A DNA stretch of 64,000 bases. It comes from Nonlabens agnitus (GTDB lineage: Bacteria > Bacteroidota > Bacteroidia > Flavobacteriales > Flavobacteriaceae). The notes beneath the pieces are model-generated. The model saw only the letters and a list, made by a program, of their open reading frames with translations. It was not told where the DNA came from and made no database searches. Positions 1-9,411 of the stretch are shown here, piece after piece. The translations under genes were made by a program, and so were the position numbers. Numbering within the stretch: the stretch's first letter is position 1; each line of letters opens with the position of its first letter. The stretch is taken from positions 248,001 to 312,000 of the forward strand of contig NZ_MQUC01000003.1 of the NCBI RefSeq assembly GCF_002994045.1, read 5' to 3'.

Positions 1-1254
1 TCTATAGAGTGGGCAGATAAGGCCGTTAAGTTCGGGTTACAAAATGGATTTTTAAATGTTGGTGCAACTGGTTATTTACTTTTAGGTTTGAATGCCGAGC
101 CCGATGATTTTGAGGCTAAAAGAACATTCTTCAAAAATGGATTACGGTTATGGAAACATGCGAGCAATGAGCCAGGTAAGGTCAACATGTACAATCTTTT
201 GTCACGAACCCATTATGAAGAAGGCCAGCATGAACTGGCTATGATTTATAATGACTCTTCACTGCAGATCATCGATCGAGAGAAAGCAAAAAAAGACCGC
301 CCAAGAATCTATAAACATAGATCTAAAGTGGCCGAAGCCATGAATCAGCTGGACACAGCGCTTTATTACCACAAGCTGTATGCCCAAGAAGCATTATCGG
401 CTCTGCAAAGAGCCCGTAATATCAAAGTAAAGGAGATTGAATTTGAGCTGAAACGGGAAAAAGCGATTCTAGAAAACATAAAACTGGAAACACAGCTCGC
501 CGAAGCATCGCGTAAGGAAAACTATTTTGTCGTCTTACTTGGTTTAGGTGCATTTTTCCTGCTATGCCTTGGGCTGCTCATTATTACACTGGCCTCACGC
601 AATAAAAAGATCAGAGATCAGAATACAGAAATTAAAGAAACCAATCACGAACTAACCGCTAACATTGCCGAAAAAGAGTTTCTGCTTAAAGAAGTCAATC
701 ACCGTGTAAAAAATAACCTAGCCTTTATTCAAAGTTTGATTGCCTTTCAATTGGATCAATCCAGCCAAAAGGAAACCACTGTTAATCTAGAGAGTCTTAA
801 TAATCGCATACATGCCATAGCAGTTCTTCATGATCAATTTGTAAGTGCCAATAGTGGTACTGGTAAGAAGGAAATACCCATTGCATCTTACATTGAGACC
901 ATTGCTAGTGCACAGGTTATGACACATCATGGAAAAGTCGACCTGATAAGAAAAATCGAGGACATCAAGGTCAATCTGGAAACGGCCGTTCCGCTTGGGA
1001 TTTTGATCAATGAATTGATTACAAACTCCATCAAGCATTCTGACCCCATCGGTTCAAAACTAGTGATAGAAATCGTATTGAAGGAAATGGGAAATGAGCT
1101 TAGATTAGATTATAGGGATAATGGTAAAGCCTTTGAACTAAATCCAGAAAAGGAAACCTTAGGACTTTATATTATCAAAACTATGGTTTTACAGCTGCGC
1201 GGGACCATGAATCGTATCGATTCCAATTACAGCATTAACATTAAAAGACGGTAG
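1..1254 (+). CDS. TPR-type sensor histidine kinase, HisKA_2 family (5' end outside window)
   Basis: The reading frame is open from base 1, so the N-terminus lies upstream. The visible part has helical TPR-like segments (to about nt 400), a coiled coil, one transmembrane segment (about nt 520-600), and a cytoplasmic kinase core. The H-box NHRVKNNL (His codon at nt 700-702) is typical of HisKA_2/HWE-like kinases. An HATPase region with NELITNSIKH and a D-x-G-type motif follows. It sits 2 bp upstream of a LytTR regulator, so the two form a two-component pair. In Bacteroidetes such TPR kinases sense through the periplasmic or TPR region; the signal here is unknown. The C-terminal G2 box is short but present (LGLYIIK). 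Confidence 0.9.
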   Translation, partial: SIEWADKAVKFGLQNGFLNVGATGYLLLGLNAEPDDFEAKRTFFKNGLRLWKHASNEPGKVNMYNLLSRTHYEEGQHELAMIYNDSSLQIIDREKAKKDRPRIYKHRSKVAEAMNQLDTALYYHKLYAQEALSALQRARNIKVKEIEFELKREKAILENIKLETQLAEASRKENYFVVLLGLGAFFLLCLGLLIITLASRNKKIRDQNTEIKETNHELTANIAEKEFLLKEVNHRVKNNLAFIQSLIAFQLDQSSQKETTVNLESLNNRIHAIAVLHDQFVSANSGTGKKEIPIASYIETIASAQVMTHHGKVDLIRKIEDIKVNLETAVPLGILINELITNSIKHSDPIGSKLVIEIVLKEMGNELRLDYRDNGKAFELNPEKETLGLYIIKTMVLQLRGTMNRIDSNYSINIKRR

Positions 1255-1256
1255 GA

Positions 1257-1934
1257 ATGAAGCGTATTTTGATTGTAGAAGATGAACTCATGATTGCCGG
1301 TAATCTGGAACGCATTTTATCTAAAGGTGGTTATCAGGTCTCAGCAATCGCTATAGACTATGAGCAGGCAGAACGACAGTTGAAAACACACGTTTTTGAT
1401 CTGGCCTTATTGGACGTGTCATTATCAGGTAAGAAAAGTGGTGTAGATGTGGCAAAACTCATCAATGAAGAATATGGGATTCCTTTTATGTACATCACTT
1501 CATATACAGATCCCAAAACAATTGCAGAGCTTAAATCGACCCAGCCGGCTGGTTATATTTCAAAACCAGTTCAAGCGGCGACGCTTACGACAAACATCGA
1601 CCTATTGTTCGCGAGACTGGATCACCACAATGATGAAGTGACGGTACAGGTAGGAAACGGTATTCACCAATATCATCTGGATGCCATCTATTACGCACAG
1701 GCAGATCATGTCTATACAGAAGTCTTTCACGATCAAGGATCTGACGTGCTGCGCATCTCACTGCAGGCATTTCAGGATCAATTTCCTGACAATGAACTCA
1801 TCAGGATCAATCGCAGTGTCGCGGTATGTAGACGTGCCGTGGTCAAGGTGGATAAGACAACCGTTTATTTACAGGATACCTGTTTTCGTATCTCACGTAC
1901 TTTGGTAGATGAGGTCCTAGAACATTTTAGATAA
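1257..1934 (+). CDS. LytTR-family response regulator
   Basis: 225 aa. The N-terminal receiver domain (1-120) has an acidic pair near residues 8-10, the phosphoacceptor Asp53 (LALLDVSL) and a conserved Lys in GYISKP. Residues 130-225 match a LytTR DNA-binding domain, including the YYAQADHVYTEV and NRSVAV stretches. The ATG follows the kinase stop by 2 bp, so the genes are co-transcribed and probably translationally coupled. It is likely the cognate transcription regulator of the upstream HisKA_2 kinase. Targets cannot be read from the sequence. Confidence 0.93.
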   Translation: MKRILIVEDELMIAGNLERILSKGGYQVSAIAIDYEQAERQLKTHVFDLALLDVSLSGKKSGVDVAKLINEEYGIPFMYITSYTDPKTIAELKSTQPAGYISKPVQAATLTTNIDLLFARLDHHNDEVTVQVGNGIHQYHLDAIYYAQADHVYTEVFHDQGSDVLRISLQAFQDQFPDNELIRINRSVAVCRRAVVKVDKTTVYLQDTCFRISRTLVDEVLEHFR

Positions 1935-1950
1935 CAGGCTTTTTAAAGAG

Positions 1951-1990
1951 TTCGCTTTCCTGCCTGTCCGACAGGCATGCGCGAAAGCGA
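1951..1990. repeat. Palindromic repeat with nested GC-rich hairpin insert
   Basis: The two arms of the recurrent palindrome (TTCGCTTTC and CGCGAAAGCGAA) are separated by about 20 bp that forms its own hairpin (CTGCCTGTCC/GGACAGGCA-type arms). It lies just after the LytTR gene and before a terminator. The same composite design recurs at 15414-15452. Confidence 0.8.
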
Positions 1991-2003
1991 AACTATCATC
2001 CAT

Positions 2004-2040
2004 AAAAAAAATCCAGCAACTTTAGAGTTGCTGGATTTTT
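2004..2040. terminator. Bidirectional rho-independent terminator
   Basis: A perfect 13-15 bp stem (AAATCCAGCAACT / AGTTGCTGGATTT) with a TTAG loop is flanked by an A-run on the left and a T-run on the right. It separates the convergent LytTR regulator and sodium-pump genes and can stop transcription from both. Confidence 0.9.
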
Positions 2041-2059
2041 GAGTGACTAACTGTATTAT

Positions 2060-2899
2060 TTAGTTTGTCTTTTCGACGTTTTGGTTCTTTTTGCTCAAAG
2101 TCATGGCTAGATTACCTAATAACACACCATAAATAACTTTTGAGGCTACATCTGCAATGGTATATGTAATTTGTCGTCCTACGACTCCAGATTCATTATA
2201 CAAGAAACCGTCTAGACCACCCAGATAAGGCATCAAATAGGCGCCTGGATATAGGAACCAAGAAATCAGGAATAATACCCAGATGTTGCTCAAGATATTT
2301 TGGGCTTTTTGTGGTAATCCAGACTTTCCTTCTTTAATTACTTTATGCATCAACCATAAGATGTGGAAGAAAAATGCGGTAGAGACTGCACCCCAAATAA
2401 AGAATAGTGGCAGATCAGAAACTTCATAGAATTGACCTATGTATCCCGTAATAATCATCATGGCTCCAGAGAACCAGAATTGATTACGAACAGAACTTAA
2501 TTTGGATTTGGTCAGAGTTACAACAAAAAGGATCTGAAACAATAGCATAGGTACATCGATTAACCAGTTAAGGTATCTATAACCATTGTTGAATAAGTCT
2601 CCTTCTGGATCTAGGAAATACTTGCCTCGTTCTATGTCAAAAGTAAAGCTGCTGGTCCAGTTACCTGCTTGTGCATATAACAGCAAAAAAGCAGAAACCA
2701 TCACCACGGCAGATAGAATGTTGGACATTCTGAATTTTTTGTCTACGTTTTTGATGGTTAAAATGAAGTAAAGTAGGCCTGCGAGCATCACAGCATAGCC
2801 TAAGGTCAATACGTGAGAAGTCATTTGGTAAGCCATTTCAGAAAAGCCTTCTGTAGCACCTATGTAATTCTCAAAATTAGCGTCTCCTAATTGTTGCAT
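2060..2899 (-). CDS. Light-driven sodium-pumping rhodopsin (NaR, KR2 type)
   Basis: 279 aa, seven transmembrane helices. The pump motif is N111-D115-Q122 (in YLNWLIDVPMLLFQ), the NDQ signature of sodium pumps such as KR2 of Dokdonia eikasta. The retinal Schiff-base lysine is K254, with its conserved Asp at 250 (TIADVASKVIYG). The N-terminal amphipathic stretch (NFENYIGATEGFSE) and overall sequence closely follow KR2 as I remember it. It exports Na+ in light (H+ when Na+ is absent) across the inner membrane and needs retinal, whose synthase is encoded 5.6 kb away (blh). Monocistronic: a terminator lies downstream and a 387-bp leader region upstream. Confidence 0.97.
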   Translation of the reverse strand: MQQLGDANFENYIGATEGFSEMAYQMTSHVLTLGYAVMLAGLLYFILTIKNVDKKFRMSNILSAVVMVSAFLLLYAQAGNWTSSFTFDIERGKYFLDPEGDLFNNGYRYLNWLIDVPMLLFQILFVVTLTKSKLSSVRNQFWFSGAMMIITGYIGQFYEVSDLPLFFIWGAVSTAFFFHILWLMHKVIKEGKSGLPQKAQNILSNIWVLFLISWFLYPGAYLMPYLGGLDGFLYNESGVVGRQITYTIADVASKVIYGVLLGNLAMTLSKKNQNVEKTN

Positions 2900-3286
2900 G
2901 TGTTAAGTTTTTTAAGTTGAATCTTAAAATTAATAGGTAAGAGCCTATGATGATGCCGTCTTTTAAATTCTTTAAAGTTTATTTATAGATATTACCTAAT
3001 ATTTTAACACCTTGAGACTGTTTGGAACTTTTATTAACAAATCATCAGACCAATGCCTAATATTTAAAATATCTTTGGGTGTTTGTATGAATTGGAAACT
3101 TGTACTCCATGCGAACCCAGAGTATGAATTACCTGGATAAAATTTAAAAATAATTTAATGCTTCCACAGCTTGCTGAAAAATCAACTGCTTCTTTGATGA
3201 GTATCTCAAATGAAAAACTAGAGGTTTTCAGTTTTATTTATGGTAATAACGTAATTTATTGAATGTTTTGGTGAAAGAAATGACTC
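2900..3286. other. Intergenic region between divergent NaR and BLUF genes
   Basis: AT-rich, 387 bp. It must hold the promoters of both flanking, divergently transcribed genes. I see no open frame of note, no hairpin terminator and no convincing -7/-33 match, so no promoter is called. Confidence 0.5.
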
Positions 3287-3694
3287 ATGTATAGTATTGC
3301 CTATATCAGCCGCGCCAGCGAGGCGCTTACGGATTATGAGATTCATGAGATGATGCTCTCATCTGAACGAAGGAACAATCTTTTTGGTATTAAAGGCATG
3401 TTACTTTTTAAGGATGGTAATTTCCTGCAAGTCCTGGAAGGTACGCAAAAACAGATCCAAGAACTCTATGATAAAATATGCGCAGATTCCAGGCACTCCA
3501 ATATTTATGAGATATTTCATACTGAATTGAGATCACCCATATTTAAGGAGTATAATTCCAAGTTCAATCTGATTACCTCAAGCTTTGAACTGGCATCATT
3601 AAAAATGTTTTTCAAACGCCAAAAACGCTACGGTGCCTTTAATACATCGGCTGAAGAACTGGAGCCTTTTCTAGGTATGAATTGGTTAACCTAG
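3287..3694 (+). CDS. BLUF-domain blue-light sensor
   Basis: 135 aa, essentially a single BLUF domain plus two C-terminal helices. The flavin-switch residues are all present with the spacing of AppA Tyr21/Asn45/Gln63: Tyr6, Asn30 and Gln48 (FLQVLEG). There is no output domain, so it should act by protein-protein contact with an unknown partner. It lies between the sodium pump and the glycogen genes and is 3' to 3' with glgC. A second BLUF protein at 9412-9825 brackets the same block. The start is the only nearby ATG in frame. Confidence 0.93.
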   Translation: MYSIAYISRASEALTDYEIHEMMLSSERRNNLFGIKGMLLFKDGNFLQVLEGTQKQIQELYDKICADSRHSNIYEIFHTELRSPIFKEYNSKFNLITSSFELASLKMFFKRQKRYGAFNTSAEELEPFLGMNWLT

Positions 3695-3738
3695 AAAGAA
3701 TTTTCCTTACGGATCAACCACTTCTTAAATTATCGGTA

Positions 3739-5004
3739 CTACAACGTAAATCCTGAAGGAATCACGGCACCTTTTTTAAGCACAACAATTCCAGATTTAA
3801 CCACATACATTTCAGTTTCTTGATCTTCAAGATGCGGGCCACCATTGATTCTTACATCGTCGCCTATACGGCAGTTTTTATCTACAATGGCATTCTTAAT
3901 AAAGCATCGTTCGCCTATTCCCAGTAGGATTGCAATCTTATTACGCTCTATTTCTTCTAGGGATTCGTAATAATCAGAACCCATCATGTAGGTATTGATG
4001 ACGGTGGTTTCCTTACCTATGCGTGATCGAATTCCTATGACAGATCGCTCGATTTTTGAGGCTGCGATGATACAACCATCTCCTATAACCGTGCGATCCA
4101 TGGCAGTGCCAGAGATTTTTGAAGTAGGTAGCATCCTAGGTCTTGTATAGATAGGAAAGTTCTTGTCAAACAAGTTGAATGCAGGAATATTATCCGTAAG
4201 CTCAAGGTTGGCCTCAAAGAATGAATCCACATTACCTATGTCTGTCCAGTAGCCTTCAAATTGGTAACTCTGTATTTTGAGCTTATCAATATTTTGCGGT
4301 ATGATCTCTTTACCAAAATCTACTGTTCCTTCTTCTTCCATTAATTTGATGAGAAGGTCCCTATTGAAAATGTAGATTCCCATGCTCGCTAGATAATGAC
4401 GACCTTCTTTTTGCATGTCTTCACTTACCTCGCTGGACCAATCCTTAAGTAATTCAGTTTTGGGTTTTTCTATAAATGAAGTGATCTGATTTTCTTCATT
4501 GGATTTAAGGATTCCAAAACTAGGCGCGTCCTTTACGTTTACCGGTATCGTGGCAAGAGTGATATCTGCCTTACTGTCTTTATGCGCTTGGATCATTTCG
4601 CTATAGTCCATCTGGTACAATTGATCACCTGAAAGGATGAGGAAGTAATCGAAATCGTGACGTGTAAAGTGGTGCATGCTTTGTCTCACGGCATCTGCTG
4701 TTCCCTGAAACCAGTCAGAGTTCCCTGGAGTCTGTTCTGCGGCGAGTACATCCACAAAGGCACTGCTAAAGAAGCTGAAGTGGAAGGTATTCTTGATGTG
4801 CCTATTAAGTGACGCACTATTAAACTGCGTCAGCACATACATTCTTTTGATGTCGCTATTGATACAATTAGAGATAGGAATATCTACAAGGCGGTATTTT
4901 CCAGCAATAGGAACCGCTGGTTTTGATCTGGATGCAGTTAATGGATATAATCTTGTTCCCTGGCCGCCGCCCAAAATGATGGAAATTACCTCGTTATTGA
5001 TCAT
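3739..5004 (-). CDS. glgC: Glucose-1-phosphate adenylyltransferase
   Basis: 421 aa, the normal length. It makes ADP-glucose from glucose-1-phosphate and ATP, the committed step of bacterial glycogen synthesis. The nucleotide-binding loop GGGQGTRLYPLT is at about 12-23, followed by KPAVPIAGKYRLVDIPISN. The sugar-phosphate region includes IEKPK and EGYWTDIG, and a left-handed beta-helix forms the C-terminal third. It is downstream of glgA in a two-gene operon with only 4 bp between the frames (5004/5009). Confidence 0.97.
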   Translation of the reverse strand: MINNEVISIILGGGQGTRLYPLTASRSKPAVPIAGKYRLVDIPISNCINSDIKRMYVLTQFNSASLNRHIKNTFHFSFFSSAFVDVLAAEQTPGNSDWFQGTADAVRQSMHHFTRHDFDYFLILSGDQLYQMDYSEMIQAHKDSKADITLATIPVNVKDAPSFGILKSNEENQITSFIEKPKTELLKDWSSEVSEDMQKEGRHYLASMGIYIFNRDLLIKLMEEEGTVDFGKEIIPQNIDKLKIQSYQFEGYWTDIGNVDSFFEANLELTDNIPAFNLFDKNFPIYTRPRMLPTSKISGTAMDRTVIGDGCIIAASKIERSVIGIRSRIGKETTVINTYMMGSDYYESLEEIERNKIAILLGIGERCFIKNAIVDKNCRIGDDVRINGGPHLEDQETEMYVVKSGIVVLKKGAVIPSGFTL

Positions 5005-5008
5005 GTGT

Positions 5009-6214
5009 CTAAGCTATAAGTGATGAATATAAGTCTGCTGTTTGTTGTGCAATAGCTTTCCAGTCAAAGTGTTCTTCCACACGTTGTCGTCCTGCACTGG
5101 CCATTTGTTTTTGCAATTCTGGATCTGCGACCACTTTGTTGATGCCTGCTGCCAAGTCTTGAGCGAACCGATCGGGATCCAAAGGTTCAAATGGTGCTTC
5201 TTGCTGTTGCTTTACAGGAATGAGTAGTCCTGTTTTTTCATGTATGACCACTTCTTTAATGCCACCTACAGCGCTGGCCACCACTGGTGTGTGACAAGCC
5301 ATGGCTTCTATGTTGATAATACCAAAAGGCTCATAAATAGAAGGACAGCAAAACACAGTCGCATGAGAGTAAAACTGAATGATGGACGGTTTGTCCAGCA
5401 TCTCGTCAATCCAGATCACATTATCACGATCCTTTTTAACGGCGGCGACGGCCTGCTCCATTTCTGCAGCGATTTCCTTAGTGTCTGGTGCGCCTGCACA
5501 CAGGACTACTTGAGTATCTGGATCAATATATTGTATCGCATTGACCAGATGGATGATTCCTTTTTGTTTAGTGATGCGTCCCACAAAAAGTACAAAAGGC
5601 TTATTGGGATCGACACCGTATTTTTCTAAAGCACCGGTACTGCTGGTTTTTTGATATTGCTGTAGGTCGATACCGTTGTAGATGACTTCAATTTTATGCT
5701 CGTCAACATCAAAAAACCGTAGGACATCATCCTTGGTTTCTTTGGAGACCGCAATCACGGCATCTGCCATTTCAATGGCCGTCTTTTCTATCCAGGACGA
5801 GGCATCATAGCCACGTCCCAATTGGTCTCTTTTCCAAGGTCTCAATGGTTCTAAAGAATGTGTAGTAACGACAAGTGGCGTGCCGTAGGATAATTTGGCC
5901 ATGATCCCAGCAAAATGGCTGTACCAGGTATGGCAATGCGTCACATCTGCATCTACTGGTTTGATGTTCATGTGCACACCGGTAGAGAGCGTTTGTAGCA
6001 GTCCTTTTAATTGTGAGTCCGCTTTCGCGAAAGCGATATCCTCATAATCATAACCTTCTACACTAAGATTCTTTTGCTCAACGTCCTGGTCGCCAAAACA
6101 CCTTACTTCCAACTGCATGAGTTGGGCAAGTTCTCGAGCAAGATATTCTACATGGACGCCAGCACCGCCATAAACATGCGGCGGAAACTCCCGAGTCAAA
6201 AAGAGTACTTTCAT
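5009..6214 (-). CDS. glgA: Glycogen synthase (GT-B glycosyltransferase, Corynebacterium-type GlgA)
   Basis: About 401 aa from the preferred ATG. An in-frame ATG 14 codons upstream (6256) adds only a polar, non-conserved stretch. The N-terminus MKVLFLTREFPPHVYGGAGVH is characteristic of the shorter actinobacterial-type glycogen synthases. The C-terminal donor domain carries VGRITKQKG and the E-x7-E element in YEPFGIINIEAMA. It transfers glucose from ADP-glucose made by the adjacent glgC. The recurrent palindrome lies inside the gene and encodes the peptide FAKA. No branching enzyme is in the window. Confidence 0.93.
   Translation of the reverse strand: MKVLFLTREFPPHVYGGAGVHVEYLARELAQLMQLEVRCFGDQDVEQKNLSVEGYDYEDIAFAKADSQLKGLLQTLSTGVHMNIKPVDADVTHCHTWYSHFAGIMAKLSYGTPLVVTTHSLEPLRPWKRDQLGRGYDASSWIEKTAIEMADAVIAVSKETKDDVLRFFDVDEHKIEVIYNGIDLQQYQKTSSTGALEKYGVDPNKPFVLFVGRITKQKGIIHLVNAIQYIDPDTQVVLCAGAPDTKEIAAEMEQAVAAVKKDRDNVIWIDEMLDKPSIIQFYSHATVFCCPSIYEPFGIINIEAMACHTPVVASAVGGIKEVVIHEKTGLLIPVKQQQEAPFEPLDPDRFAQDLAAGINKVVADPELQKQMASAGRQRVEEHFDWKAIAQQTADLYSSLIA
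6020..6035. repeat. Palindrome CGCTTTCGCGAAAGCG inside glgA
   Basis: Perfect 16-bp palindrome within the coding region, read in frame as FAKA. It is one of ten copies or near-copies in the window. Confidence 0.9.
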
Positions 6215-6509
6215 GGGTTTTTCATTCTTCCTGTTAAATATAGGATTATTTCTCAAAGGTTCTACAGAGATTGCTATGTGACATCAACTTATGGCGTTTA
6301 ATCCTTGTCATAACAAGGGTATGTCTGATATCGCTCTATATCATTTTCCATTTAAATTTTGATTTTCTGGATCGTTTTGGATTAGTAGTTTTAGTAACTG
6401 ATTCACGAATTTGATTTTCCTTAGTTAATGAAAGCATAATTGCGAATTCATTCACATTAGGTTTTTTCCTACTCGTTTACTTTTATCTTTCACAATCTAA
6501 ACAACTCTT

Positions 6510-7328
6510 ATGAACAATATTGAAAACCTTTTTGACTACACGGTAGGTCAATTTGAATTTATTGACCACCTCTTCACCATGGGTGTAGGTGCACACCTTG
6601 CCGCTCTAGTCTTTTTTCTTGTGGTGTCACAATTTGTGGCTCCCAAGTATAGGATAGCAACTGCATTATCTTGTATTGTTATGGTTTCGGCTGGTTTGAT
6701 TCTTAACAGTCAGGCTGCCATGTGGACAGATTCTTTTGCTTATGTGGATGGATCCTACCAATTACAGGATTTGACATTCTCCAACGGTTATCGCTATGTA
6801 AACTGGATGGCCACCATTCCATGTCTTCTTGTGCAATTACTTATTGTATTAAATCTTAAAGGAAAAGAACTTTTCTCTACAGCTACTTATTTGATTCTTG
6901 CCGCTTGGGGTATGATCATTACTGGTTATGTAGGACAATTGTATGAGGTAAGTGATCTAAGTGCTTTGATGTACTGGGGTGCTGCGAGTACCGTATTTTT
7001 CGTTATCATGAACTTTATTGTTGGTAAAAAGATTGGTGCCCAAAAAGCAAGTATGCTAGGTGGTACCAACTCTACCATCATGAAAGTGTTCTGGTTAATG
7101 ATGTTTGCATGGACCTTATATCCTATCGCATACCTAGTACCTTACTTTATGAATAGTGCTGATGGTGTCGTATTAAGACAAGTCTTATTTACCGTAGCAG
7201 ATATTTCCAGTAAGGTAATTTATGGTCTCATGATCACTTACATTGCGGTGAACCAATCTGCAGCAGCTGGTTATGTACCTGCTCAACAAGCACTAGGTCG
7301 CATAGGTGTAGATCACAAAGCCGCCTAG
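6510..7328 (+). CDS. Light-driven chloride-pumping rhodopsin (ClR, NTQ type)
   Basis: 272 aa, seven transmembrane helices. The pump motif is N98-T102-Q109 (in YVNWMATIPCLLVQ), the NTQ signature of inward chloride pumps such as NM-R3 of Nonlabens marinus. The retinal lysine is K235 with Asp231 (ADISSKVIYG). Length, N-terminus and C-terminal tail (GYVPAQQALGRIG) all match NM-R3 as I recall it. It is the first gene of an operon with a DUF2254 membrane protein (1-bp gap) and the blh retinal synthase (11-bp gap). No DTE proton pump is visible in the window. Confidence 0.97.
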   Translation: MNNIENLFDYTVGQFEFIDHLFTMGVGAHLAALVFFLVVSQFVAPKYRIATALSCIVMVSAGLILNSQAAMWTDSFAYVDGSYQLQDLTFSNGYRYVNWMATIPCLLVQLLIVLNLKGKELFSTATYLILAAWGMIITGYVGQLYEVSDLSALMYWGAASTVFFVIMNFIVGKKIGAQKASMLGGTNSTIMKVFWLMMFAWTLYPIAYLVPYFMNSADGVVLRQVLFTVADISSKVIYGLMITYIAVNQSAAAGYVPAQQALGRIGVDHKAA

Positions 7329-7329
7329 T

Positions 7330-8481
7330 TTGCTTTCTATCTTTAGAAAGATCTATAATAGTATAGCGCTATTGCCCACCGGCATAGCGCTATTTTTTGC
7401 TCTAATGGCAATAGGTCAAATCAGTTTTCCATTTAATGATGAGTACTTACCAGATTTTCTAGATGGTATCGTGATTCTTGAAAAGGGTGACCTGCAATTT
7501 ATTTTTGCTTTTATCATAGGCGGTATTTTCACGCTTACGATTTTTAGTTACACCATGGTGATGAATGTACTCAATCGCAGTATCAGTAATTACTCACCTC
7601 GTTTGATACCGCTGATTCTATCAGAAAGGCATCATCAATTGATCTTAGGTTTTACCAGTGGAACCATTATCTATTCCATGATCATGTCTATTGCTGCCAG
7701 TGGAGATAACGTTCAGGAATTCCCACCACTAGGAGCTTTTGTAGGCGTCATGATGAGCATTTTATGCGTGTTCCTGTTCATTTACTTTATACACAGTGTA
7801 TCGCAATCCATACATGTCAATTATATCTTGCGTAAAAGCTATGATCGATCCCTGCGCAATCAAAGGGATTTACGGGACTTGGAACACTTAGGCTATCATA
7901 AAGACACACCGCAAAATCTGGAATCATGGGAAGGCGTCAAGGCCAAGGATTGTGGCTATGTGCAATTGCCAGACATTATAGATCTAGCCGACTTTGCCAA
8001 GGACAACCAAGCCCATATTTACATTACTAGATTGCCTGGAACCTTTATTTACGACGATGAGGTATTGATCAGAACCTCCAAGGCCTTTGAAGCCAAAAAC
8101 CACAATTTTGGCCGTCAAGTTTCTGTAGATTCCAGAGTCCCATTGGAACTTAATGAGACAGAGATCAAACACTTAGTAGAAGTTGCGATTAAAGGTAGCT
8201 CGCCAGCCATCAATGACCCTGGAACCTCGTTGGGTGCGATTAATTACATTACCCAATTACTGATTAAAAGAGAGCAACTCCAAGGATATAATTGTTATAG
8301 TAAAGACAATGAACACTTTGTTTATATCCCATTTCTGGCTAATGAAGTTCTGGCTGCCTTTTGTTTTGAGGAGATGTGGAATTACATGAAGCACGATCCC
8401 ATACTGGTTAAATCCATTAAAATGGCAATTTCTACCTTAAATGAAGCCGGCGTTTCCATACATCATGGTATATTGAAGTAA
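7330..8481 (+). CDS. DUF2254-family integral membrane protein
   Basis: 383 aa, TTG start one base after the ClR stop codon. Four or so hydrophobic helices occupy the first 165 residues, followed by a soluble C-terminal half. Family features seen include RLIPLILSERHHQLILG and the stretch IKHLVEVAIKGSSPAINDPG, typical of DUF2254 (predicted membrane proteins of unknown function). Its place between an anion pump and the retinal synthase suggests a role tied to the pump, for example in ion handling, but this is inference. The TTG start fits translational coupling. Confidence 0.85.
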   Translation: MLSIFRKIYNSIALLPTGIALFFALMAIGQISFPFNDEYLPDFLDGIVILEKGDLQFIFAFIIGGIFTLTIFSYTMVMNVLNRSISNYSPRLIPLILSERHHQLILGFTSGTIIYSMIMSIAASGDNVQEFPPLGAFVGVMMSILCVFLFIYFIHSVSQSIHVNYILRKSYDRSLRNQRDLRDLEHLGYHKDTPQNLESWEGVKAKDCGYVQLPDIIDLADFAKDNQAHIYITRLPGTFIYDDEVLIRTSKAFEAKNHNFGRQVSVDSRVPLELNETEIKHLVEVAIKGSSPAINDPGTSLGAINYITQLLIKREQLQGYNCYSKDNEHFVYIPFLANEVLAAFCFEEMWNYMKHDPILVKSIKMAISTLNEAGVSIHHGILK

Positions 8482-8492
8482 AATTAATCCGT

Positions 8493-9395
8493 TTGACTTA
8501 TTCCAAAGTTTATAGGTACATCGCAGGAATCTCGTTGCTGTTCTTGTTACTTTTATTTACGACATCACAGCAAACCGTCACACCAGTAGCCCAAGGAGCG
8601 GCTTTTATTGCTATGGCTACCTTAGGAATCTTGCACGGCGCTAATGATTTGTTGATTTATAGACGCGCCACGCAGCAGAACGTTTCTGCTCTATTGTTCA
8701 TCGTTTTCTATGTGCTTTTTGCCTGTGTGATAGGTGTGGTCGTTTACCTGGAACCAGTGCTGGGTATCAATTTGTTTGTCTTGTTATCTGCATTTCATTT
8801 TGGAGAAGAGCACTTCTCCTGGTGGAAGGAGCAAAAAAATGTTGCCTTTATCTTCTGGTGTTTCTTTTATGGGTTATCCGTTTTTTCTCTATTGTTTTTG
8901 ACGCATTTATCTACGTTAGAGCAATTCCTGGAAGCCAGTAATTATGCGCCTGGCGTATTGACTTGGAGTACTTTTTTTATGATTCCCATCGTAGTGGTGC
9001 AAGTGGTGTTGGGGCTGGCGCATCTATTTTTAGGAAAGGTAAACTTGTTACAGTTCTTATTTCTGGAATTAAGTTTAGTGCTGTTGTACTTCGTTTTTCA
9101 GCAGTTGGATTTGTTCAGTGCTTTTGCTTTTTACTTTGTTTTATGGCATAGCATACCATCCATATTTTCCCAGATCAAGATTTTGGGACTTTCTGGTTGG
9201 AAAGGGTTTATAGCCTATAGTAAGCACGCCATGCCTTTTTACCTGACCAGTATATTGGGACTGTTTATCCTTTATTATTTTATAGGAATCGCCTTACTAT
9301 CTTTGACCACTATCGTTTTGCTAGGAGCGATGACCACCATACCGCATGTGATCCTGTTTGCTTATTTAAAAGTGACCGTCCAGCCAAAGAATTAG
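8493..9395 (+). CDS. blh: Brp/Blh family beta-carotene 15,15'-dioxygenase (retinal synthase)
   Basis: 300 aa, eight or so transmembrane helices. Cleaves beta-carotene to two retinal molecules, the chromophore of both rhodopsins here. The iron-ligand histidines of the family are visible: His48 in LGILHGANDL, His102 in SAFHFGEEHFSW, and further His in FVLWHSIPS and TIPHVI. Begins at TTG 11 bp after the DUF2254 gene, third gene of the ClR operon. Converges with the second BLUF gene (17 bp apart). Confidence 0.93.
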   Translation: MTYSKVYRYIAGISLLFLLLLFTTSQQTVTPVAQGAAFIAMATLGILHGANDLLIYRRATQQNVSALLFIVFYVLFACVIGVVVYLEPVLGINLFVLLSAFHFGEEHFSWWKEQKNVAFIFWCFFYGLSVFSLLFLTHLSTLEQFLEASNYAPGVLTWSTFFMIPIVVVQVVLGLAHLFLGKVNLLQFLFLELSLVLLYFVFQQLDLFSAFAFYFVLWHSIPSIFSQIKILGLSGWKGFIAYSKHAMPFYLTSILGLFILYYFIGIALLSLTTIVLLGAMTTIPHVILFAYLKVTVQPKN

Positions 9396-9411
9396 AAAAT
9401 TAACTGCTCGG

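Noticed and set aside
6257..6509. Bacteroidetes-type promoter (-33 TTTG / -7 TAnnTTTG) for the ClR operon
   Set aside because: Several weak T-rich matches exist, but none has both boxes at the proper spacing.
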